Assembly (NCBI GenBank): GCA_020720385.1
Contig: DYOR01000001.1
Location: 36,170-91,628, forward strand
Direction of reading: 5' to 3'
DNA length: 55,459 nucleotides
Origin: Rubrivivax sp.
Lineage (GTDB): Bacteria; Pseudomonadota; Gammaproteobacteria; Burkholderiales; Burkholderiaceae_C
Made by a program: the position numbers and the translations under genes. How positions within the stretch are numbered: the first letter of the stretch is position 1; the number at the start of each line of letters is the position of its first letter. This document shows, in pieces, positions 48,730 through 55,459 of this stretch. The notes under the pieces were generated by a model. It did no database searches, was not told where the DNA came from, and saw nothing but the letters and a program-made list of their open reading frames with translations.

Positions 48730-49263
48730 TCAGCGCGCCAGCGCCACGCGCGAGGCCGGGCGCACCAGCGTGGCCTTCATCTGCCCCCTGGCCGTGACCA
48801 CCTGGAGCTCGACGCGGCGCAGCCGCGCGAAGGCCGCGAACAGCCCCACTTCGACGAAACCGGCGCGCGCGCCGGCCTTGCAGGTGAATTCGAAATGCCC
48901 TTCGAGGTCGCCGTGAGCATCCGCCACGGCCGCGCCACTTCCACCCAGCCCGAGCGGTGCCGAGACCAGTTCCACCTTGGCCGGCGTGCAAGCGGCCGCC
49001 GGGTCGATGCGAAACAGCGTGCCCGCGTCGCGCAGCCGCGCCAGGGCCGAGGCCACGCGCTCACGCTCGGCGTCGCTGCGCGGCGCGTGCTCGAAGCCCA
49101 GCAGGTTGTCGAGCGGGGTGTCGAGGTCCAGCGTCAGGCGGCCGGGTTCGACCGCCAGGTCCAGCCGCGCCACCCCGTGTTCGTGGGCTTTGCCCGCCCA
49201 GGCCGGGGCGCCGGCGGCGCCGAGCGCACAGGCCGCGAGAAGAGTGGGAAACCAGCGGCCCAT
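48730..49263 (-). CDS. DUF2796 periplasmic protein, probable metal-binding
   Basis: 177-residue exported protein. A signal peptide (LLAACALGAAGAPAWAG) leads to a mature N-terminus with KAHEHGVARLDLAVE, a His-rich start typical of the family, followed by LDTPLDNLLGFEHAPR and two cysteines (AACTP and FTCKAG). Zinc handling is suggested by the family's link to zinc-starvation operons (knowledge from Pseudomonas), not proven here. I saw no convincing Zur box upstream. It is the first gene of the four- or five-gene operon. Confidence 0.87.
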   Translation of the reverse strand: MGRWFPTLLAACALGAAGAPAWAGKAHEHGVARLDLAVEPGRLTLDLDTPLDNLLGFEHAPRSDAERERVASALARLRDAGTLFRIDPAAACTPAKVELVSAPLGLGGSGAAVADAHGDLEGHFEFTCKAGARAGFVEVGLFAAFARLRRVELQVVTARGQMKATLVRPASRVALAR

Positions 49264-49593
49264 CGGGACTCCATCGCTGCGGGCCCCATGGCCCGCTCAG
49301 AGCCGCCATTGTGCCGCGCACCCTGGGCCGGCTCGGCATCGAGCAGGTCCTCGGCAAAGCCCTCCGAGCGAAAGCACTGCGGCTGCGTGTCGGGCCACTC
49401 GCCATCGGGCTCGCGGCGACGGCGGTCTTCAGGGCGCAGGCCAGTGGCGTTCATGGGCAGCTCCGCGGTGGGCATCGACGGGAGGTATCGCCTTGGTGCG
49501 CGACACCGCCAATGTGCGCCGCCAATATGGCAGGGTGATGAATGGCGCGCAGGCCCGGCCGCAGGCGACCCGTGGCGTAGCATGGGCAATGCC
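49264..49593. other. 330-bp divergent gap with an unassigned coding-like stretch
   Basis: Lies between the DUF2796 gene (minus) and the 5'-nucleotidase gene (plus). A minus-strand frame from ATG 49475 to a stop at 49134 (113 codons) has GC-rich third positions typical of real genes here, down to about 49270, with text such as LRPEDRRRREPDGEWPDTQPQ shown here only in part (EWPDTQPQCFRSEGFAEDLL). It then runs out of frame into the DUF2796 gene. I do not recognise it. No clear promoter hexamers or operators were seen; the patch AATATGGCAGGGTGATGAA (49524-49542) is the most AT-rich part. Confidence 0.35.
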
Positions 49594-50487
49594 ATGCCCG
49601 CCACCCTCGAAGGCCAGCTCGTCGTCGCCATCTCCTCGCGCGCCCTGTTCGATTTCGAGGAGGAGAACCGCGTCTTCGAGGCCAGCGACGACCGCGCCTA
49701 CATGGCGCTGCAGATGGCGCGCGTGGAGCAGCCCGCGCGGCCCGGCGTGGCCTTCTCGCTGGTCAACAAGCTGCTCGCCTTCAACGCCGCGCGGCCGCGC
49801 GTGGACGTGGTGATCCTCTCGCGCAACGACCCCGTGTCGGGCCTGCGCGTGTTCCGCTCGGCGCAGCACTTCAAGCTGCCGGTGCAGCGCGGCGTGTTCA
49901 CGCGCGGCCAGCCGCCCTGGCGCTACCTGCGCCCGCTGGCCGCCAACCTCTTCCTCAGCACCAACGAGGCCGACGTGCGCTCGGCCCTGGCCGAGGGCGT
50001 GCCCGCGGCGCGCGTCTACCCGGAGAGCGCGCGCGCCTCGGCCGCGCACCCCGGCGAGGTGCGCATCGCCTTCGACGGCGATGCCGTGCTCTTCTCCGAC
50101 GAGGCCGAGCGCGTCTACCAGGCGCAGGGCCTGGACGCCTTCCAGAGCCACGAGCGCGAGCGCGCCGGCACGCCGCTCGCCCCCGGGCCCTTCAAGCCGC
50201 TGCTCGAGGCCCTGCACCGCCTGCAGCGCGAGCCGGTGGCAGGCATGCGCATCCGCACCGCGCTGGTCACCGCGCGCAGCGCCCCGGCGCACGAGCGCGC
50301 CATCCGCACGCTGCTGTCGTGGCAGATCGAGGTCGACGAGGCGATGTTCCTCGGCGGCCTGCCCAAGGGCAGCTTCCTGCGCGAGTTCGAACCCGACTTC
50401 TTCTTCGACGACCAGACCGGGCATGTCGAGAACGCTTCGCCGCATGTGCCGGCCGGGCATGTGGCGTCGGGGGTGAGCAATCCCTGA
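49594..50487 (+). CDS. cytosolic 5'-nucleotidase
   Basis: 297-residue protein of the cytosolic 5'-nucleotidase (NT5C1-like, PF06189) family, which dephosphorylates nucleoside monophosphates. Family landmarks are LVVAISSRALFDFEEENRVFE near the N-terminus (given in part: ISSRALFDFEEEN), VVILSRNDPVSGLRVF, the FDGDAVLFSDEAE motif, TARSAPAHERAIRTL and the acidic FFFDDQTGHVE. The start is ATG 49594; an in-frame ATG at 49582 would add four residues and neither has a clear ribosome site. It converges on the M16 protease gene. Confidence 0.88.
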   Translation: MPATLEGQLVVAISSRALFDFEEENRVFEASDDRAYMALQMARVEQPARPGVAFSLVNKLLAFNAARPRVDVVILSRNDPVSGLRVFRSAQHFKLPVQRGVFTRGQPPWRYLRPLAANLFLSTNEADVRSALAEGVPAARVYPESARASAAHPGEVRIAFDGDAVLFSDEAERVYQAQGLDAFQSHERERAGTPLAPGPFKPLLEALHRLQREPVAGMRIRTALVTARSAPAHERAIRTLLSWQIEVDEAMFLGGLPKGSFLREFEPDFFFDDQTGHVENASPHVPAGHVASGVSNP

Positions 50488-50540
50488 CGCAGGCACGCGC
50501 CGCAACGGCCCCCGGCGCAGGGCCCGGCGCGGCCCGCCCG

Positions 50541-53276
50541 CTACGGCTTGAAGTCCCCGCCCCAGGCCATCACCAGGCGCTGCGGGGCGATGTACTTGCG
50601 CCAGGCGGCGTTGACCTGCTCGACGCTCAGTCTGGCGATGGCCTCGTCCACCTGCTGGGCAAAGGCGAAGCGGCGCTCCAGGTGCAGGTTGCTGGCCAGC
50701 TGGCCGGCCACGACGGCATCCTGTGCACGTGCCAGGCGGCGGTCGTTGAGCAGCCCGGTGCGGCCTTCGTCGAGCTCTTGCGGCGTAAAACCGTCCTTCA
50801 GTGAGCGCGCCAGTTCTTCCTTGAAGGCCGCTTCCACCTTGGGCTGGTTCTGCGGCGCGAAGATGGCGCTGAAGGTCCAGTCGGAGTTCTCGTCGAGGGA
50901 ACTCCAGGCGATGCCCGTTCGCACGTCGTAGCTCAGCCCGTCGTGCTCGCGGATGCGTTTCCACAGGCGCGAGCTGCCACCCTGGCCGAAGATGTAGTTG
51001 GCCAGGCTCAGCGCGGCGTGGTCGGCATCGCGGTCGGAGAGCGCCAGCGGCAGGCGGCCGCGCAGATTGGCGTTGGCCTTGTCGGGGGTGCGCTCGAGGA
51101 AACGCGCGGGCTCGACGGCCACCAGCGGCCGCGGCAGCCGCGTGTAAGCCAGCGCCCCGGCCGCGGGCTGGCGCCAGCTGCCCAGCGCGGTGTCCAGTGC
51201 CTTCCTCACCGCCGCCGCATCCATGTCGCCCACGGCCGTGAACTCGCCCTGCGCGGCACTCAGGAAGCGACGGTGGAAGTCGCGCAGTTGCTCCGCCGTC
51301 ACCGCCTTGACGTCCTGCTCCATCTCGTCGAAGGTCGGCGCGTAGCGCAGATCGCCGCGCGGGTAGGGGTTGCCATGACGCGAGACCCGATGGCCAATCA
51401 CGGCGTCGGGCTCCTTGCGCTGGCGCTCGATGCCGGTGAGCCACTGGCGGCGCAGCTCTTCCAGCGTGTCGGCGGGAAACGCCGGCTCGCGCAGCAAACG
51501 CCCCACGAGTTCGATCACCGCAGGCAGGCGCTCGCGTTTGGTGCTGATGCCGACCTGCAAGGTCTGGCCGCTGCCACCAAAGGTCACCTCGGCCTGCTGC
51601 TTGTCGAACGCGTCGGCGATCTGTTGACGTGTCAGGCCGGCGCCGCCCTTGTCGAGCAAGCTGGCGGCAAACGTCGCCACGGTCTCCTCGCCCTTCAGGC
51701 TCTTCGCATCACCGTAGTGCAGCCGCAGCCGCGCCTGCACCGCGGCGCCGCGCGTGCCCTTGGGCAGCAGCGCCACCTTCAGGCCCGAGGGCAGGCTAGC
51801 CAGCTGGGTGCGTGCATCCAGGTTCGCCGGCGTGGCGTCGAAGGCCTCGGCCTGCGCCGCAGCGGCATCGCCGCGGTAGCCCTTCACCAGTGCGGCCACG
51901 TCGACACGTGCGCCCTGCGGGGCGCGCTCGGGCTTGGCGCTCGGCAGGTACACACCCACGGTGCGATTGTCGGCCAGCAGCCACTGGCCGGCCACGCGCT
52001 GCACATCGGCCAGCGTCACCTTGCGCACGGCGTCGCGCTGCAGGAAGTGCAGGCGCCAGTCGCCCAGCGCGATCGCGCCGGACAGGGCCACGCCGATGCG
52101 CTCGGGGTCGGCGTTGCCCTGGTCCCAGGCGTTGAGCCACTGCGTGCGCGCGCGCTCCAGCTCTGTGGTGGTGACGGGCTCGCTGCGCAGCGCATCGGCC
52201 GTGGCCGCCATCGCCGCGCGCGCCTGCGCCACGTCCTGGCCCGGCGCCAGCGAGGCACCGAGCATGAGCACGCCAGGCTCGGCCAGGTCCCAGGCGAAGG
52301 CAAAGGTCTGCGCCGCCAGTTGACCCTCGACGAGGCGCTTGTGCAGCCGCCCGCCGGGCGTGTCACCCAGGGCGCTGGCGATCATCTCCACGGCGGCGAA
52401 GTCAGGCGAGGAACCGGCCGGCACGTGGTAGCCCATGTACAGCGTGGGCGTGCCGCCGACGCGGCGCACGCTGACCGTGCGCTCGCCATCCTGCGGCGGG
52501 TCCAGCGTGTAGGTCGTCGGCAGCGTGCGCTGCGGCCGCGGGATGACGCCGAAGTCCTGTGCCACCCAGCCCAGCACCTTGGCCGTGTCGAAGCGCCCCG
52601 AGACGATGAGCGTGGCGTTGTCGGGCTGGTAGTAGCGGCGGTAGAAGGCCTGCAGGCGCGGGATGTCGACGTTCTCGATGTCGCTGCGCGCGCCGATCGT
52701 GCTCTTGCCGTAGTTGTGCCACTGGAACATCGCCGCCATGGTCTGCTGCAGCAGCACGCGCCCGGGGCTGTTCTCGCCCATCTCGAACTCGTTACGCACC
52801 ACCGTCATCTCGGTGTCCAGGTCCTTGCGCGCGATGAAGCTGTGGACCATCGCGTCGGCCTGCCAGCCGAGGTACCAGCGCAGGTTGTCCTCGCTGGCCG
52901 AGAAGCTGGCGAAGTAGTTGGTGCGGTCGAAGGAGGTGCTGCCGTTGGCGCGCAGGCCGCGCTTGGTGAACTCGGCCCACACGTTGGCCGTCGTCGGCGT
53001 GCCCTTGAAGAGCAGGTGCTCGAGCAGATGCGCCATGCCCGTCTCGCCGTAGCTCTCCATGCGCGAGCCGACGTGGTAGGTGACGTTGACGGTGGTGGTG
53101 GGCTTGGAGTCGTCGGGTGCGAGCAGCACCTGCAGGCCGTTGGCGAGGCGGTATTCGGTGATGCCCTCGACGCTGGTGATGCGGGTGATGCCCGCGGGCA
53201 AGGGCTGCGCAGCGGCCGCGGTGGCCAGGAAGAGGAGCGCGAGGAAAGCGAACCAGCGTCGGATCATGGGTGCCAT
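50541..53276 (-). CDS. M16-family zinc metalloprotease, two-repeat form
   Basis: 911-residue exported protease. The signal peptide (FAFLALLFLATAAAAQ) is followed by the inverted zinc motif HLLEH at 83-87, with the third ligand in the VVRNEFEMGEN stretch. The N-terminal M16 half (about 40-470) is active-site bearing. The C-terminal half (about 500-911) repeats the fold without HxxEH, as in pitrilysin-type and PqqL-like proteins. It probably degrades peptides in the periplasm. ATG 53276 and ATG 53267 are both possible; neither has a strong Shine-Dalgarno sequence. Confidence 0.92.
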   Translation of the reverse strand: MAPMIRRWFAFLALLFLATAAAAQPLPAGITRITSVEGITEYRLANGLQVLLAPDDSKPTTTVNVTYHVGSRMESYGETGMAHLLEHLLFKGTPTTANVWAEFTKRGLRANGSTSFDRTNYFASFSASEDNLRWYLGWQADAMVHSFIARKDLDTEMTVVRNEFEMGENSPGRVLLQQTMAAMFQWHNYGKSTIGARSDIENVDIPRLQAFYRRYYQPDNATLIVSGRFDTAKVLGWVAQDFGVIPRPQRTLPTTYTLDPPQDGERTVSVRRVGGTPTLYMGYHVPAGSSPDFAAVEMIASALGDTPGGRLHKRLVEGQLAAQTFAFAWDLAEPGVLMLGASLAPGQDVAQARAAMAATADALRSEPVTTTELERARTQWLNAWDQGNADPERIGVALSGAIALGDWRLHFLQRDAVRKVTLADVQRVAGQWLLADNRTVGVYLPSAKPERAPQGARVDVAALVKGYRGDAAAAQAEAFDATPANLDARTQLASLPSGLKVALLPKGTRGAAVQARLRLHYGDAKSLKGEETVATFAASLLDKGGAGLTRQQIADAFDKQQAEVTFGGSGQTLQVGISTKRERLPAVIELVGRLLREPAFPADTLEELRRQWLTGIERQRKEPDAVIGHRVSRHGNPYPRGDLRYAPTFDEMEQDVKAVTAEQLRDFHRRFLSAAQGEFTAVGDMDAAAVRKALDTALGSWRQPAAGALAYTRLPRPLVAVEPARFLERTPDKANANLRGRLPLALSDRDADHAALSLANYIFGQGGSSRLWKRIREHDGLSYDVRTGIAWSSLDENSDWTFSAIFAPQNQPKVEAAFKEELARSLKDGFTPQELDEGRTGLLNDRRLARAQDAVVAGQLASNLHLERRFAFAQQVDEAIARLSVEQVNAAWRKYIAPQRLVMAWGGDFKP

Positions 53277-53375
53277 GGAAATGCGGCGGACGGTGCCGGG
53301 GAACGCAGTGTATGGACTTCCACGCCGCCGGGTCGCACGGCTCCGCCCGGCTCGCACGGCGATGGCGCCCTCGGC

Positions 53376-54113
53376 TCAGCGGCTGCGGTACGCGCGCAGC
53401 GCCGCCAGGTCGCGCACGCGCACGCCGCCGTACTCGACGCGGATCACGCCGGCCGCCTGCAGGCTCGCCAGGGCCTCGTTGACGCGCTGGCGCGACAAGC
53501 CCACGAGGTAGCCCAGCTCCTGCTGCGTGATGCGCAGCCACTCGCCCACGCCGGGGTAGAGCAGCGGGTGGAAGAGCGCGGCCAGGCTGCGTGCCACGCG
53601 CTCGTCGGGGTGGGTCAGGCGGTCGATCTCGCGCGCGGCGATGAACTGGCCCAGGCGCTCGTTGAGCTGCATCATGACGAAGCGGTTGAAGCCGATGCTG
53701 CGGTCGAGCAGCCAGTGGAAGGTGCCCGCGGTGATGCCCGCCACCACGCTCTTGCGCAGGGCCTGGATGTTGTAGCGGTAGACCTCGCCCTTGAGCACCG
53801 TGCCTTCGCCGAACCAGCCGCCGGGCGGCACGCCGGTGAAGGTGATGGGCACGCCCAGCGTGCTGTCGTTGCTCATCTTCAGCAGGCCGTCGATGACGCC
53901 GAACCAGTAGGTCACCGGCCGGCCCACGCGGCACACGAGCTCACCAGGCGCGACATGCACCACGCGCAGGTCGCCCAGCACGCGCGCGCGCTCGCTCTCA
54001 TCGAGCCGGTCCAGCCAGGGGATGTGGCGCAAGTCCTCGGGCTGCGAGGCGCGCGAGCGCGAAGGCTGCACCGTGGCAGCACCGGTGGCCGGGGGGAGCA
54101 GGCGCGACGGCAT
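53376..54113 (-). CDS. Crp/Fnr-family transcriptional regulator
   Basis: 245-residue regulator with an N-terminal cyclic-nucleotide-binding-like barrel (about 30-150), a long dimer helix, and a C-terminal winged helix with recognition helix LSRQRVNEALASLQAAG. The barrel has FGEGTVLKGEVYRY where Crp has its cAMP-binding RLGxxE/RSA-type loop, so cAMP binding is doubtful. There are no FNR-type cysteine clusters. It is transcribed away from an acyl-CoA synthetase gene, and a perfect inverted repeat lies in the gap. A role in controlling fatty-acid or aromatic-acid use is inferred. Confidence 0.9.
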   Translation of the reverse strand: MPSRLLPPATGAATVQPSRSRASQPEDLRHIPWLDRLDESERARVLGDLRVVHVAPGELVCRVGRPVTYWFGVIDGLLKMSNDSTLGVPITFTGVPPGGWFGEGTVLKGEVYRYNIQALRKSVVAGITAGTFHWLLDRSIGFNRFVMMQLNERLGQFIAAREIDRLTHPDERVARSLAALFHPLLYPGVGEWLRITQQELGYLVGLSRQRVNEALASLQAAGVIRVEYGGVRVRDLAALRAYRSR

Positions 54114-54173
54114 GGCGGTTGCGGATGGGCGATTGGGGGGAGCGGGAAAGGCCTGACAGGACGAACCCGTGGA

Positions 54174-54191
54174 TTGTCGTCATAACGACAA
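54174..54191. promoter_or_regulatory. perfect 7-4-7 inverted repeat, probable Crp/Fnr-type operator
   Basis: TTGTCGT (54174-54180), spacer CATA, ACGACAA (54185-54191). Size and symmetry match Crp/Fnr-family boxes (compare TTGAT-N4-ATCAA of FNR), but the half-site differs. It lies 61 bases upstream of the regulator start and 55 bases upstream of the acyl-CoA synthetase start, well placed to control both. Confidence 0.7.
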
Positions 54192-54232
54192 CATGGCGTC
54201 AAAGTCGCGCCCAGAATGCAGCGCACACCACA

Positions 54233-54237
54233 AGGAG
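54233..54237 (+). promoter_or_regulatory. ribosome binding site fixing the GTG start of the acyl-CoA synthetase
   Basis: AGGAG eight bases before GTG 54246, within AAGGAGA. It supports the GTG over the later in-frame ATG at 54270. Confidence 0.8.
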
Positions 54238-54245
54238 ACCTCCCG

Positions 54246-55459
54246 GTGCTGACGACGTTTCCCCGTCTGATGCTGGACCACGCCAAGCAGCGGCCCGACG
54301 CGCCGGCGCTGCGCGAAAAGGTCTACGGCATCTGGCAGACCACCACCTGGGCCGAGCTCGCACTGCTCGTGCGGCGGCTGGCCTGCGGCCTGGCGCACGC
54401 GGGCGTGAAGCGCGGCGACCACGTGGTCGTGGTGGGCGAGAACCGGCCGCGCCTGTACGCCACCATGCTCGCCGCGCAGTCGCTGGGTGCGGTGCCGGTG
54501 CCGCTGTACCAGGACGCCGCGGCGCCCGAGTACACCTTCCCCATCAACAACGCCGAAATCGCCTACGCCATCGTCGAGGACCAGGAGCAGGTCGACAAGA
54601 TGCTCGAGCTGCGCGAGAACTGCCCGCAGCTCGCGCGCATCTGGTTCGACGACCCGCGCGGCCTGCGCAACTACAACGAGCCCGGCCTGGACTCGATCGA
54701 CGCGCTGGTGGCCGCGGGCCAGGCGCACGACGCGGCCAATGCCGCGCTCTTCGACAGCGAGGTCGAACGCTGCCAGCCGCACGACGTGGCGGCGCTGTTC
54801 TTCACCAGCGGCACCACCGGCAACCCCAAGGGCGTGGTGCACACGCACTTCACGCTGCTCGACCGCGCCGACGCGGGCAAGCGATTCGACCACCTCACCG
54901 AGACCGAGGAAGTGCTCGCCTACCTGCCGCCGGCGTGGATCGGCCAGAACATCTTCAGCTACGCGCAGTGGCTGGCTTGCGGTTACGTCGTCAACTGCCC
55001 CGAGTCGGCGGCCACGGTGATGATCGACCTGAAGGAGATCGGGCCGACCTACTACTTCGCCCCGCCGCGCATCTTCGAGGGCCTGCTCACCACGGTGATG
55101 ATCCGCATGGAGGACGCCAGCCGCTTCAAGCGCTGGCTCTTCCACCGTTTCATGGAGGTGGCCAAGCGCATCGGCCCGACGCTCATGGACGGCAAGCCCG
55201 TGGGCGCCGGCGCGCGGCTGCTCTACGCGCTGGGCAACTTCGTCATCTACGGCCCGCTGCGCAACACGCTGGGCTTCAACCGCGTGCGCGTGGCCTACAC
55301 CGCGGGCGAGGCCATCGGGCCGGACCTGTTCACCTTCTACCGCAGCATCGGCATCAACCTCAAGCAGCTCTACGGTTCCACCGAGACCGCCGTGTTCGTG
55401 TGCCTGCAGCCCGACGACGCGGTGCGTGCCGACACCGTGGGCGTGCCCATCGAGGGCGT
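54246..55459 (+). CDS. AMP-dependent acyl-CoA synthetase, long-chain type (partial, runs off the window)
   Basis: The frame is open from GTG 54246 to the window end (404 codons), so about two thirds of a typical 600-650-residue enzyme is seen. It begins LTTFPRLMLDHAKQRPDAPALRE. The P-loop is FFTSGTTGNPKGVVHTH, followed by LAYLPPAWIGQNIF, YYFAPPRIFEGLLT, a long linker insert (about 300-345) as in long-chain acyl-CoA synthetases, and the YGSTETAVF adenine-binding motif. From memory, this type is often followed by branched-chain-amino-acid-type ABC transporter genes in beta-proteobacteria; the window ends before that can be checked. Confidence 0.92.
   Translation, partial: MLTTFPRLMLDHAKQRPDAPALREKVYGIWQTTTWAELALLVRRLACGLAHAGVKRGDHVVVVGENRPRLYATMLAAQSLGAVPVPLYQDAAAPEYTFPINNAEIAYAIVEDQEQVDKMLELRENCPQLARIWFDDPRGLRNYNEPGLDSIDALVAAGQAHDAANAALFDSEVERCQPHDVAALFFTSGTTGNPKGVVHTHFTLLDRADAGKRFDHLTETEEVLAYLPPAWIGQNIFSYAQWLACGYVVNCPESAATVMIDLKEIGPTYYFAPPRIFEGLLTTVMIRMEDASRFKRWLFHRFMEVAKRIGPTLMDGKPVGAGARLLYALGNFVIYGPLRNTLGFNRVRVAYTAGEAIGPDLFTFYRSIGINLKQLYGSTETAVFVCLQPDDAVRADTVGVPIEG

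Noticed and set aside
50520-50535. GGGCC-6-GGCCC hairpin between the 5'-nucleotidase and M16 genes
   Set aside because: The stem is only 5 bp and has no T-tract; it is too common in this base composition to call a terminator.

Overview
The window is GC-rich chromosomal DNA (GC-biased third codon positions, many GTG and TTG starts) from a beta-proteobacterium. I infer the order Burkholderiales, in or near the Comamonadaceae or the Rubrivivax/Leptothrix group. The evidence is the gene order aroK-aroB-dgt-(REP-type transposase)-gltB-gltD followed by a six-gene mla operon with mlaA inside it, plus the family types seen throughout. I saw no tRNA, rRNA, CRISPR array, prophage or complete insertion sequence. 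Almost every base is explained by about 44 protein genes.

Layout. 1-3.9 kb: end of an unidentified protein with a strong terminator, then aroK, aroB and dgt, then a REP-type transposase relative whose two catalytic histidines are replaced. 3.9-10.3 kb: an AT-rich patch with the gltB promoter, then gltB-gltD (glutamate synthase). 10.4-14.3 kb: mlaF-E-D-A-C-B (phospholipid transport, outer-membrane asymmetry). 14.4-22.1 kb, minus strand: an orphan gspA-gspB pair, a secreted beta-helix protein, a Cys/Met-metabolism PLP enzyme, zwf, and a second beta-helix protein paralogous to the first. 22.2-27.9 kb: a urate-to-ureidoglycine pathway, with puuD and uraH on the plus strand and puuE, a uraD-allC fusion and an extra M20 peptidase on the minus strand. 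28-33.7 kb: a chemoreceptor, an AlkK-like acyl-CoA ligase, a TerC-family membrane protein and a lipoprotein esterase. 33.7-39.7 kb: dgkA and an eptA-like gene, separated by a PhoX-like lipoprotein gene and a di-haem lipoprotein gene. 39.8-46 kb: a glycerate-kinase-family gene carrying a 90-bp in-frame triplication, an aldehyde dehydrogenase, pgi with a YihX-like phosphatase, and an AI-2E-family permease. 46-49.3 kb: a DUF2796 / ABC ATPase / FtsX-like permease / DUF3299 operon. 49.6-55.5 kb: a cytosolic 5'-nucleotidase, an M16 double-domain protease, and a Crp/Fnr regulator divergent from an acyl-CoA synthetase that runs off the window.

Best candidates for something new: (1) an EptA-type phosphoethanolamine transferase that has cleanly lost the segment holding its nucleophile; (2) three 30-bp repeats inserted in frame in the glycerate-kinase-family gene; (3) the PhoX-like plus di-haem lipoprotein pair, split by an intrinsic terminator and lodged between dgkA and eptA; (4) a perfect 7-4-7 palindrome between the Crp/Fnr gene and its divergent neighbour, a likely operator; (5) the twin beta-helix proteins, one overlapping zwf and one downstream of gspAB; (6) the HUH-less transposase relative next to a REP-like AT-rich patch.
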